Positions 10,950 to 22,500 of a stretch of DNA of 64,000 nucleotides are shown in pieces. Source of the DNA: Phallusia fumigata. Lineage: Eukaryota > Chordata > Ascidiacea > Phlebobranchia > Ascidiidae. Location: the NCBI GenBank assembly GCA_008931825.1, contig QXVZ01004525.1, positions 29,140-93,139 on the forward strand, written 5' to 3'. The notes beneath the pieces were generated by a model. It saw only the letters and a list, made by a program, of their open reading frames with translations. It had not been told where the DNA came from and made no database searches. The position numbers and the translations under genes were made by a program. Positions within the stretch are counted from its first letter, which is position 1. The number at the start of each line of letters is the position of its first letter.

Positions 10950-13530
10950 ATGCCCAACTTGCATGGCCAGGTGTGTATTGTTACTGGTGCATCGCGAGGT
11001 ATTGGCAAGGGAATTGCATTGCAGCTTGTTGGATGTGGTGCAACCTGTTATATCACTGGTCGTAACATTGAAACCCTGCAACAAGTTGGAAAGGAGGTAC
11101 ATATAAAATTGGATTTTTTCAGCTACAAATTGATTCCAAATTTCAGTAAACAAACTTGGTATCTTAAAGCAGTCAAAATGTTTTATGTTATTAATTTAAA
11201 GATGATTCACCTCTGCAAATGTTAAGATTATCTAGAATAAACATACTGATTCTAACTTTTGGTTGTAAATAAAAGATGACATTTTATTAGTGCTAAATTA
11301 TGTGCTGTGTACCATAATAGTAAGGATTACAACACATAGTTAGGGGTAACCGCTAATCAAACTGTTCACAAAAAAAAACAAAGTATAATGCAAGGATAAA
11401 TAGCAAGTTTGCAACTAACCACTTTGTTGACATTATAGTGTTATGAAATTGAAGCTGATTTTAATAAACCATAAAAAAGTCTTCAGAACCATTGGACAAG
11501 GCAATCAAACATTTGTAAACGTAAGTGCTGCTTATGCACATATATATCTGTTTTAGTGTGAAGCAAGACGTTATGATGGAAAACTGATTCCAGTCAAATG
11601 TGATCATAGCAAAGATGAAGAAGTCACCCAGCTGTTTGAAAGGGTTAAGGCAGAACAGTGTGGGAGATTGGACTTACTTGTTAACAATGCATTTCAAGCT
11701 GTAAAGGTTGGTTATAAAATTACCATATGTATGATTTGTATTGTCAACCTTAGATCAATCTGCTTGTTTATTACGACTCAGTGAAACTTTTGTCGCTAAT
11801 TACTTGGTATTTTTAGATGATAACGTCAAACACAACAAAGTATTTTTGGGATCTTGATCCTTTTGAATCGTGGGACGAAGTCAACAATGTTTCCTTGAGG
11901 TAGCAAAAAAAAATTTTTTTTGGTGTGACATTTTGAAATTGCTGACATTGCTGTTTTAGAAACAACTATGTTTGCGCCACACTGAGTACACGGCTAATGC
12001 TACCAAAACGAAAAGGTCTGATTATTAACATTGGTTCATTTGGAGGTCTAACTTATTTGGTCAATCCTGTCTATGGAATTGGAAAGTGTGGAGTAAGGCA
12101 TCATAATTAATGCTTGTTTTAAAATTTGTACTGCTAAACATAGGATACCTTTCCTGAAGGGGATGCATTGTATTTACTTCCTATTTTCGGGTGGACATCA
12201 ATTCGTTTGTACGTTTAGTGAAGAAAGTAGTACAAATTTGTTCATAGTTTTACACATTGTAATTGGGCATCTGTCCCCATAAATGTGGAATTTGAATTTA
12301 AACTTGTGTTTTGGGGGATGGTTAATAAATGATTGCAAGTTCGTCAGAATGCTGTCTACTTGATTTTTATTTTTCGTACCATGTATTTTATTTTCAAATC
12401 ATTTACCACAGTTTGAGTTAAATATATTTAAGACACCACTGACATTTTCAGTTAAAATGTCAATGTGTCGATAGTATGACACCTGTGTTGAAAATCTGAA
12501 GTGTAAACCTTTTGGCATATGTCTGGTTATTTATTCAAATCACTTTGTTTTGTGTTGTGTCAGTCTAGCAAATAATTTACTGTCAATGTTTTTGTTGCCA
12601 GAATGACCGAATGGCCAGTGATTGCTCAGTTGAATTGAAGGATAAAAATATTGCATTTGTGTCATTGTGGCCAAGCGCTGTCAGAACAGAATTGATGATG
12701 GAATATATACAGAAGTTGGAAGAACAGAATCATGTTGATTTCCAGGTATGTAATCTAATTGGTCCCACCTCAGCTAAGCATTTTTTTTATCTTGGTTGTA
12801 AAATACCAAAACTCGTTTCATGTGCCATTTGCCTAAAATACTTTTAAATCTTATGCCAGTAAATTATTATAATTTTGTTAAATGTCTATGAAATATCTTG
12901 CAAGGTCTGCAAATAAAAGCTGCAGAGAGAAAAAATAAATTTTATTGGTTTAAAAATTGCCTTTTCATTTGTGTTTAACTATACCACCATATGTTGCAGA
13001 AAACAAAATGGGTAATGGACAATGGTGAAAGCCAAGAGTATGTTGGAAAATGTGTGAGTCATCTGCTTGGAGGTAAGGTTATGAAAGTAGCTCTAAATAT
13101 GTAGATAAGGTTTTTAAAGATTTGTTCTTGTAGACAAAGATATCATGAAAGTTACAGGGAAAATCCTGTTGTCATGTGATTTAGCAGCTAAGTACAACTT
13201 TGTTGATGTTGATGGTACGTAGAATGTAATGTGTGATTTTGTTTACAAAAAGTAGTGAGTGCAACTTAGAAGTACTGCCAGTGTATTCAGACAGAATATG
13301 GTTTTTCTTTTTTTAATTTTCTTTTTACATTTTACCTTTTTAATGCTGTCTTTTGTTTAGGCTCAACTCCTGTGAGTCCAAAAAGCTTCAAGATGATTGT
13401 AGTTGGAGCTGACCAAATATGGTTGAGCAAATTTATTCCATCATGGATTAGGTTGCCCACTTGGCTTTTTAAATGGCTGTTGCAGCTTGCTACTGTCGTT
13501 CAGGTCAAAGATAAAAGCAAATACGAGTAA
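10950..13530 (+). CDS. DHRS1: Dehydrogenase/reductase SDR family member 1
   Basis: Predicted NAD(P)H-dependent short-chain dehydrogenase. The mammalian orthologue is ER-associated and reduces steroid and carbonyl substrates (family knowledge). Exons: 10950-11096, 11557-11706, 11817-11899, 11960-12092, 12602-12745, 13000-13072, 13134-13214, 13361-13530, giving 326 residues (human DHRS1 is 313). The cofactor loop TGASRGIG is near residue 12, NNA follows DLLV near residue 93, the catalytic Ser lies in NIGSFGG, and the Tyr-Lys pair is in YGIGK, so the active site looks complete. The stretch SLWPSAVRTE after the active site is the usual PG-like segment. The C-terminal part (SPKSFKMIVVG to SWIRLPTWLFKWLL) is DHRS1-like and hydrophobic, consistent with membrane association. 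The ATG opens the conserved MPNLHGQVCIVTG start. Confidence 0.93.
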
Positions 13531-13873
13531 ATGGCCATATCACGTACAAAAAGTCAGTCAAAACAACCAGGCCAATGTTGTAGAATGATTTTCACATATA
13601 GTTAACAACACTTTGTTTTGCTATCCTTAATAGGACAAACAGAAACAGTATAAAATATAATGTTTTGCTGTTTGAAAAGATTCATTTAAATTACACTATG
13701 GGTATGATTTTTCAATTTGTTTTTGTTAATAGAGCTAAGTTATATTGTGCATTGTTATCTACCTAACAGGCAAAAGAGTTTATGATTACTGAGCTACCTG
13801 CATTTGTATTTGCAATGTTTGACTACATTTTTGTACATGCTGTAATTGTTTTACTTTTATGCATAAAACTTCA

Positions 13874-13879
13874 AATAAA
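13874..13879 (+). promoter_or_regulatory. Putative polyadenylation signal of DHRS1
   Basis: AATAAA about 340 bases after the DHRS1 stop codon, in AT-rich sequence with T-rich DNA downstream. It is the first canonical hexamer I noticed after the gene. Confidence 0.5.
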
Positions 13880-14840
13880 CTGTATTTGTTTAAACTGAAA
13901 CTAACCAAGCCAACTTTGTGCTATGCATTCTTTGTAACATTTTTACTTCCCAAATGACACCACAATTTTTCATTCTGTGCTATTCTGGTGCCTAATTGCA
14001 GTATTTGCCACTTCATTGTGCAAATCAACTCTTTTCTGTGTGATATTTTAAAAACACGTTTTATATGCTAGACGTAGTGCTTTAAAGCTGTAGCATTCCA
14101 AGTTTTCAGTGCTTGGTGCATTTTACAGTGACCCCAATCGTTTCACCCTTAAAAACCCAAGAGGCAAAAATTTCCCTAAAACTTAGCATTCATCTTCAGT
14201 GTGTGTATAAAACAGGACATTAAGCAAGTTTTGGGAAGAGATATTACGCCGAGTGCCCAAAAGCTGTTGTACACAAAATCAGTAATTGCGTTGCTGGACC
14301 AGGCAGCACCAGACAGGAAAATGGTTTCGCTTTTGGTTGACTCGCCGCCGTCGCTCTCGTTATCCAACGGAGAAGCACGGTTGTCGCCAGCCGGTCTGTT
14401 TCCTTAAAACGGTGTCGGCGCGTGTGTGCCTGCGCACTTCTACGTTGCGGGCCGTGCACGCCGATAGCGCCGATAAAGGATGTCGGTGTCATATACTGTT
14501 ACGAGCGACTGGCGTGCCAGTGAAGCGACAAGAGGAAGCCAAGCAAGGTGGGGGCAATCAGTAAAGTTAAGATTAAACTGAGCTTGTTTGTTTACAATAT
14601 GTAGGGTTTTGGGGAATGAGTTTTTGTTTACATTAAAATCAAAAGTTTTTTCAGAGAAACTTGTGATTAAAGCATGCTAGCAAGGGAATAGTTTTGTGCA
14701 AATGTTTAATCAAACGTGCGTTTTAAGCGCACTGGTGTTGGTGATAAATTTTCATTTTATTAGAATAGTAAAACTCGTTCCAGTTTAGACGATCTTTACA
14801 TTAGTGAGACAGATCAAACTAAATTGTCACTATCATTTAG
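13880..14840. other. Spacer with a CpG-rich patch; probable promoter region of the MADF gene
   Basis: Most of the spacer is AT-rich, but about 14280-14540 is conspicuously GC- and CpG-rich compared with the neighbourhood. It carries only shadow reading frames (14201-14407 and 14286-14564), neither with a recognisable domain. A splice acceptor (TCATTTAG at 14833-14840) precedes the MADF start codon. The patch may therefore hold a promoter and an untranslated first exon (donor-like CAAG/GTGGGG at 14548), or the acceptor may receive a trans-spliced leader. Confidence 0.35.
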
Positions 14841-14846
14841 GCCCAA

Positions 14847-17775
14847 ATGCCAAGATCTTGTGCGATGACGCAATTTAATTTGCGGCTGATTGAACTTGTA
14901 CGTGAGAACCCATCGTTGTATGACATGACACTTGTTTCCTACAAGGATGATGAACTTAAGCATGGAATCTGGCAAAACATTGCCAAGACAATTGGTGAAA
15001 GCAGTAAGTGGCAAGGATGTTTTGTTGCTTAAGGCACCTTTGTGATATTTTGTTACAATTTTACCAGTTTGATTACATACCTATGTTTACTATAAGCACA
15101 CAGTGTTTGATTAGTTACAAGTTATTACTACAACTCTATCTGTTGTGTGGATTCATTTGTCCGTTTTCACATGGTCTTAATCTATGTTTATGGATTGGAG
15201 TGCTTAACATTTTTGTGGGTGGTTTGTTTTCAATTTTGACTGAAGTTTTTTTTCCGAAAAAAACAAAACAACTGTTTTTCCAATTTTAGTTGAAGTGTGT
15301 AGAAGAAGATGGAAGACATTTCGCACCAGGTTTCGAAAAGAATATCTAAAAATTGATGGCAATGCAATTACCACCAGCAAATGGGCATACTATGAACTAT
15401 TAAGTTTTCTACAGGACCACCTTAGACCCATTGAGTAAGTACATGTACAAGTGTTTCTGTTGTTTATGGTTGCAACATTGTCTGTGTAACTTGTTGTTAA
15501 CCCTCTAACTGCTGAATTCTTTTTCGCAAAATTCATCGCTTTGACAGGTCCCTACTTTTTTACTTCTCCTGCAATACCGGTAGGAGATAGCTAATAAGTT
15601 TCTTCGGCAAAGTTGTTCAGCTTGAAATTTTCTACAACTTTTCCTAAAAAAATTTTTTTGTGACGTCATCGCCGAATTGATGACGTCACGTCAAATTGTA
15701 CATTTTGGAAAAAAACTAAATTTTAGACATATTTTGTCAAAAGTTGTCATACTAAGTTGTTTAGTAGGTCCTTTTCTACAAAATTTTATGTCATCTACCT
15801 CACTGACGTCATCAGTGCGATTGTGACGTCACAAAACCAATTTTTAGTTTTCCGCTGACTGTACTGCTATCCAAAAAAATAACAATTTTCTGATGTTTTG
15901 TTTGACTAAAATGATAATTTAGTTTGTTTTTCCAAATGATAATTAGTATAAACCCGACAAAACAAATACTTTGTGGTATTTTTATTACTTAACCAAGAAC
16001 TTTGATTAAAAAAATGTACCAAACATCACAAAAATATAAACAAGCAAAACTATAAATGGTAATAAGGACTAATTTTAAATTTTGGGCATATGTGGACAGA
16101 TATACAGGAAAAAAAAACAATGGACAGTGTGTTATAATGTTTATTAGATAATAAATTACATGATTCACACCGTGACAAAAATGACAGCCTCCCTAAAAAT
16201 GAAGGATGTGGTATTGCAGGGCACATAAAAAAACATAAAAACACACATTTGGTGATTGCATACAATTCCTTCATATTCAATTGGTTCTTTTTGTAATCCT
16301 GGAGCTCATAATATGATCGAGAATTGGGGTAATGAGAAACTGCAGTGGAGATGCATGATCCATACTCGGGGCGGGCCACAAAAGCCAGCTGTTTTGCAAA
16401 AAGCAGTGATAGTTTGGCTGAAATCAAAATCAACTGATTCCTACATCAACCCAGGCTCCTTTGAATTAGTTTTTGTTACTTTCTGTCACTTTGTTTTGTA
16501 GTTTTTTGTCTGTTTTGTGATCTCTTAGAACCATATACTGTAACCTCTGAGATTGGTACTTCCCAAGAAAAGGGACCCTATTTTTCATCTGAAGGCATTT
16601 GGGTTGTTGAAATGACAAATAAACTGCTGATATCACTCACTTGCATTTGACAATAGAGCACAACAACTTCCTGAATCACTGTCTGCTTGCAAAAGCAAAA
16701 CAGCTTCCCTAAAAGCAAATTTTCTCATCTTCTTCGTTTGTGTACAAGCCAAAACGTGAACAAAGACCTACAAAACGTCGGCAACGCACTAAAATAGTCT
16801 CCAAGCAGCCTTTAGAACTCACTCAAGCGCAAAATTTAACAAAAAAGAGTCAAAAAAAGTTAAAACTCAATATAGCATTTTTTCTTGGTTTGTTTTTTTC
16901 AATGAACTGTAACTATTTTTTTTCAAATATAAACCTATGTTTTTTTGTGGTTAAAAGCATACTTACATACATCCTCTTTCTAAAAAACCCCACATGTAGA
17001 AAAAACTCGCACTAATAAGCTCTCAATCGCAGTGTGAATAAGTGGTTGTCGTGGGGCGCATTTATGCGCCCGCCGCAGTTAAAGGGTTAAAAGCAATTTT
17101 GTTTTTTTACAGAACTGAAACCAATTCATTCAATGGTAATCAGGAAAATGACACAAATGATGATATTGGTACCGGCGAGGACCTTGTAGATTTATTTGCG
17201 GGTATGTGTCCATAAGTAGATAGAATTATCCGGTGACACAATAATTTAAAAAGTATTGTTGCTAATAAAACAAGACTGGCTATCCAAATATTTTCCCAAA
17301 TTACACTAAAAATGTCTGGTGTTGAAATTGTGTAAAGATTGTGTAATAGGTTTGCCCATTATTCATTAAGCCATCTTCACAAAGTTTTACTGTTGAAAAA
17401 TTCAATTTAGGTAACAACGTTCAAGACATTACCGAAAAGACAGAAGTGGTTGCAACAGAAGAATACCCCATGCCGTGCATACAACAACAGCAGGAAACAG
17501 AACAAGATCGTTTCGATGCTCCTGTACTCATGTCTCGAAAGAGAAAGCGATCGTCGGAGATTCCAACTAGCATCTGGGAAACTCTGGCGCAAAACTGCAG
17601 TTTGCTAAACCAACTGGCCGACAAGCAGATAACGGCGCAGGCACAAGCCGCGGACGAGGCGGCAATGTTCGGGCTAGTTGTGGCGGCTAAGTTGCGAAGA
17701 TTGAAAGACACTTCGAAGGCTGAAGTCAGTATTTTGAAAATATTAAACGAAGAAGTTGCCCGACAGACTACGTAA
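14847..17775 (+). CDS. MADF-BESS domain protein (Adf-1-like putative transcription factor)
   Basis: Predicted nuclear DNA-binding protein. Exons: 14847-15003, 15290-15434, 17113-17201, 17411-17775, with matching phases, giving 251 residues. Residues about 8-100 form a MADF (Myb/SANT-like) domain: FNLRLIELVRENPSLYD, then HGIWQNIAKTIGE, then VCRRRWKTFRTRFRKEY and WAYYELLSFLQDHL carry the expected tryptophans and basic helix. After an acidic, Asn-rich linker there is a basic SRKRKRSS nuclear-localisation-type motif. The C-terminus (MFGLVVAAKLRRLKD then AEVSILKILNEEV) resembles a BESS protein-interaction motif. The start is the first ATG after an acceptor at 14840, so a 5' untranslated exon or spliced leader is likely. 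Intron 2 is enlarged by a piggyBac-like insertion. Targets are unknown. Confidence 0.87.
15501..17086. mobile_element. piggyBac-like element in intron 2 of the MADF gene
   Basis: The 1586-bp insert is flanked by TTAA on both sides (15497-15500 and 17087-17090). The ends are inverted repeats of 12 bases with one mismatch: CCCTCTAACTGC on the left and, reading inward from the right, CCCTTTAACTGC. TTAA targets with CCC-starting ends are the piggyBac signature. The right end also carries a GGGCGCAT/ATGCGCCC palindrome. The interior has several TGACGTCA-type motifs and only short broken frames (such as 16256-16501); no intact transposase was recognised. It is probably non-autonomous or decayed. 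Confidence 0.72.
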
Positions 17776-18293
17776 TCACTCCAAAACGCGTGACTTTCTA
17801 CCTTTTTCTGCCTTGGTTTTAATTGCTGCTGTTTTCCTGTTACTAAGCAAAAAGTCAACAAAACTGCTGGGACATTTGCCATCAGTTGACAACATTAACG
17901 AAAGTTGCCCTGATGAGTAAAAAGTCTATTCACATTAAACGCCAGTATTTAGGATTTTACAGTCATCACAGTTGTATCAGAGTGTTTATCTACTTGCAAA
18001 GACATTCATCTGCGTTCGTTCGTTTTTTCTTGATTTTTACAAATATTTTTCGAAATTTGTGCTATCCGTATTAATGCGTTATTTTTCGGGGGTAGATGGA
18101 TTAGTAAGTGGTTTGAAAATATTTTGCGATCACAAGCATTTACAAACCAAAAAGCAAAAACTAATATAAATTGATAAAACGTTACTATTACCGTACAGCT
18201 GGGTGGCAATGGCTCCTTCCTTCAAAACGTTAGTTAGGTACCAATAGAAGCTTTTAAAATTGCATTTCCAGTCAGTATAGAACAAAACTTAGA

Positions 18294-18358
18294 CTTGCAA
18301 TAAAATCTATAAGCTACACTTGAAACTTATCTGCTTGCAATAAAATATATAAGCTACA
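18294..18358 (+). repeat. Two-copy tandem repeat
   Basis: A 25-base unit beginning CTTGCAATAAAAT and ending TATAAGCTACA occurs at 18294-18318 and again at 18334-18358 with one mismatch. A third partial CTTGCAAT follows at about 18375. Function unknown. Confidence 0.6.
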
Positions 18359-18875
18359 TGCTGGTATTTGACCACTTGCAATGTCAAGGAAAAACGTTTT
18401 TACACAAATTCGACTGTTCAAACGAATTTCGTCTGCCGCCATTTGCTCTATTTTAGGATTTCGGTGGTTGATTATGACGTCACTCCATTGCTACGCTTCA
18501 ATAATTTTAATTAAGAGCTAATGTTTCCAGTTGATTGTTCACATTCGCGATGGGTCATTGTTGGCGCGCAGCTGTTTTGTTTGTTCAATCTTTTAACCAT
18601 TACATATATTTTTGAATAAAATGTATTGTTCATGGTTATGGAATAGGAGCATTTCTACGTGGACAAATACTACGTAGATTAAAATTAGGTAAATGTGCTT
18701 CACGTTGACTTTGTATGTTTGTTGGTTTGTTTCAATTTTCTAGGTGGGTGGAAGTGGAATTACGTTTGAATGCGTTGTGCGTACAATATGTCCACCATGG
18801 TTTTACCTGCTTTACCGCAGTTCTGTTTTACAATCTTTCATTTAATATTTTTGAAGTTGGTGACTTGATGTTGAG

Positions 18876-19170
18876 TTGAGTTTATTTCACTCGTTAAAAG
18901 AAATCATAGCGACTCAGTGGCACTACCACAATTACCAAGCCCAAAATAGCTCTGCAACTTTAAGACGTTAAAAGGTGCGAAAATAATGGAAGGCACAATT
19001 GGTGGATTAAGGTAGAACGTGCTGTAGCTACACCGTTATTGACTCATTACAAGGTTTTATGTGAAGGAGGCTCACAAGAGAATGAGTTTTGGCACATTGT
19101 CATAAATTTGACTAGGTAGGAGGGGAACATTGGTGGGACCAGCTGAGGGGGCTCAATACCAGCATACCTT
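18876..19170 (-). repeat. Dispersed repeat with (AACTC)n-type end, copy 1
   Basis: This stretch shares AGAAATCATAGCGACTC-type sequence with 20826-20925. In reverse complement it matches 37080-37375 and 43765-43885 (shared GTTGTGTCGCTACGATT-type core). One end carries a short TTGAG/AACTC reiteration, which would suit the 3' tail of a SINE or LINE. No coding sequence. The strand is assigned so that the reiterated end is 3'. Confidence 0.6.
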
Positions 19171-19533
19171 ATAAATATCTCTACTCATTCTGGGAAAGGG
19201 AGTGGGGTTTGACAGGAAAGAAACCCAGTTTAGATCAACCCATTAGTTAGTTACTTAGTTTTTATCCACTTGGTGGGTTGGACCAATATCTCTTAAGTTT
19301 CTTGCTCGAAGCATTTTGACGCAGAGGAACATAAATTACAAAGTACTTTTTTTGTCCGCTACAGCTAAATATTTAAACTGATGGTAATGGCGGTGTGACA
19401 CTGATTTAAGTCATGTACCTTATAGGGTGAATTTTATTCTTTTAGACAAGCAGTCATAGAAAAACGTAGTGCTGTTTAAGTTGTTTATGGTGTGCTTGCT
19501 GCTTTGAATCTGCCACAACAAATATCCAACGTT

Positions 19534-22500
19534 ATGCCGCAAGAAGTGGGCTGCTGCACCAAATATTTTCTATTTTCCTTCAATGTACTATTTTGGGTGA
19601 GTTTTTTCTCTGTGTATAAAAGTGATCAAAATTTTGTTCAAACCAGTCAATGTTTTAACTTTTATCCTTTAGATCATTGGACTCACTCTTCTTGGTGCTG
19701 GAATATGGGCATGGAGTGAAAAGGTAGTGTTACCTATTTTTATCTTTACATCTTTAAAAGCTTCTTCATGCTAAATATATTGCTGGCAAACATGAACTTG
19801 ACTTAAAATGTGTATTTTATTTCCAAAAAAAACATCATTGGGATGGTATAACTGAAAAATTCAACATCTCTGTATTGGTTTAGGGCTTTTTCGACAATCT
19901 ATCAATCATCAGTTCATTGCCGATCGACCCTGTTCTGATCATCATCATCATAGCCTTGGTCATGTTTATTCTAAGTTTTTCTGGGTGCATCGGATCTCTG
20001 AGGGAAAACATTGTCCTACTAAAGTTTGTGAGTAATTTCCTGATAAGTTTGGAAAGTTTTATGCCTTCTTTTATATGCTTTTGTATATATTACATTTGTA
20101 CTATTGTCACATTAGCAGGTTAATTGTAAGCTGAATTTTATGTGATGTTTAAAAGCTTTGGGTTTGCAGTAACAGCGATGAAGTAGTATACAACTGATGA
20201 AGCTTGTTTTGTGTTGTATGTGGTATAATTTGGAACATTAACTTTGACAGTAGAATTTACGAGTAGACAAAAAGTGGCATAGGTGGCTTAAAAACATGCA
20301 GACATGGATGAGTTTTGTATGTTACAAATTTCCCCTCTGGTGCCTTTTTTTGTAAGGTTAGCAAAAAAAAACATGACCCCTGCTGGTCATTTATTGTTTT
20401 GTTGGTTATTAGTATTTTTTGATGTAAAAATTTGCATTTTAACTACTTGCTCACAACATGTAAACCTATCTCTTCAAACAAAGACAAAATAAATGACCAG
20501 CATACCTTATGAATATTTTATGTTTCTCTGGTTGTTTGACTGCTCTTTGCTAAATCAGTGCAGTCCAAGTGAATTAGCATTGCAAAACTGTGTGGACTGT
20601 TACAAAGTTAAAATAGCGTAGACCTCAATAAAACTTAATTAAGGCAAATGTCTGATTCGGTTGTTGGTTTGAATTTTAATTTTTGTGGTGTGATAAAATT
20701 TTATCTTCTAAAATTCGAAATTCTAGAATTTTGTTGCTTTGTGATAACCCTACACTGTGTATAGGCTTTGCCCATCAGATCTAGGGTAGTAATACACTTT
20801 TAATGATATACAGTATAAATTAGTTAAGTTGGCTTTATTGTGCTTGGTGAAAGAAATCATAGTGACACAATTGCACTAAAACAATCACCAAACTGGAAAA
20901 GACTGCACAGCGTAGTAAAGTTATATGTAACCTTTTTTATATTTCACCAGAATTTTGATTGTTTCGTATTAATATACCATTGTAAAAACTTTTCTCATTA
21001 TTCCTCAACCAAAATGTAGCAACATTTTGGCCAGTAAAGTTTTGTAGAGTCTTAAGACAGAGTTACAGTGATTTTATAAACACATCCACTTAATTCGGTC
21101 CTTCATTGTTCACCTTTACTGGTATTAGATAATGGTAAACAAGAATTCAATGTTGTTTATCTGTCTGCTGACTGTGTTGTTAATTGTGTGTTTCCAAAGT
21201 CATCTAAAAAGTATTCATATGTGTGCGGAAGGTGAAAAACAGCTAGTAAATGCTGTTTGAATTCGCTTGCCAGACTTTTGGCTAATTTTTTCCCCATAAA
21301 ATGCCAGTGCTTACTTGCCTACTAAATGTCATAGCATCAAACTAAACGTTCAATATACTAGGGTATGTACAACCGTACTCTCAACTTTAAAGTACCGACA
21401 TCAACCAGCTTATGTATGACAGTCATTACGTCACCAACCTCGAATTAATGGCAAGTAATAAGCCTCAAGTGATTTCCTTGTCGTCATTGTCCGACGGGCG
21501 TGAAACGCTTTCCTGATCTATTTTAGAATTCACGTGATGACTGTAAGCTTGGATAAACGGTGCAGCGTAATATCAGCTGCTATCAAAGCAAAATGAACTG
21601 TCCCAAATTGATCTTATTGAAAACCATGCCACATTCGCCGTTGAGTGTTGTTTTTTTGCTAGGTACCCATTGTTATATCGAAGTTAATGGTCCGGTGTAG
21701 GCTGTGGATAATTCTATTACTTGGCAATGTAGGCATTGTACAGTATAAACACAAGTTTAATGGCCTGGCGCACGCCATTTCTTTAACTTACAAACGTACA
21801 CCACCTTGGAAACATGTTTTTTTTAGTTTAAGGGAGGGGCGTTTAAACCGCGCGATATGGAATGTAGATCCACTAAACCAATAAAACGTTTTAACTTACG
21901 ATCCAGACGAAAATTATTTGAAGACCGTCTACCCTCGCATAATTGTGTGTTACGCTTACTTTAGGAGAAGATACCTTTACCAAACTAAACTCTACATGTT
22001 GAGTCGCAGGTTGTGATGTTATTGTCACGTGACTATGACTAAGAGTTTGTATGGAAACGAACGGATCGTTGTCTGACGTCAATTGCTTACGGGGCATAAC
22101 GCCCTAAACAACAAATCTGGTTTTCAGACGTCACAAGTACAAGCTGAAAATGTTTGTAAAGGCTATGACAAGTCGAATATCTTTAACAATGTTGTTATAC
22201 TGCTTTGCTACTTTGCGAAACCCGTGCTGCTGTGCTCAAAACAGGATATTTCTAGCTTGGTTGATTGTCAAACGTTTTTGAAGATCAAAATCCTTAAAAT
22301 ATTGTAAATTTAACAACTGTAGATACTTTGTGTTTGCTTTACTGTATGAAAACAGTGTTTAACTACCTTACTTACATACGAACCTTTGTTGAAACCCGCC
22401 CAAACGCATTCCGGATGAATGCTCTTTTGTGTGGGCAAGGGCTTTAAAAATTTATGGCTTGGTCCCATTCCACCCATTTTATAACCTTAAGCTGGAAATA

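Larger units (their letters stand above)
17776..19533. other. Spacer between MADF gene and tetraspanin gene
   Basis: AT-rich DNA with no supported gene. It holds a two-copy short tandem repeat (18294-18358), a dispersed repeat copy (18876-19170) and, near its end, presumably the tetraspanin promoter. No TATA box was assigned. Confidence 0.5.

Noticed and set aside
16050-16433. Minus-strand frame in the piggyBac-like insert as a transposase
   Set aside because: 127 residues with no recognisable catalytic Asp motifs. Probably chance or a decayed remnant.
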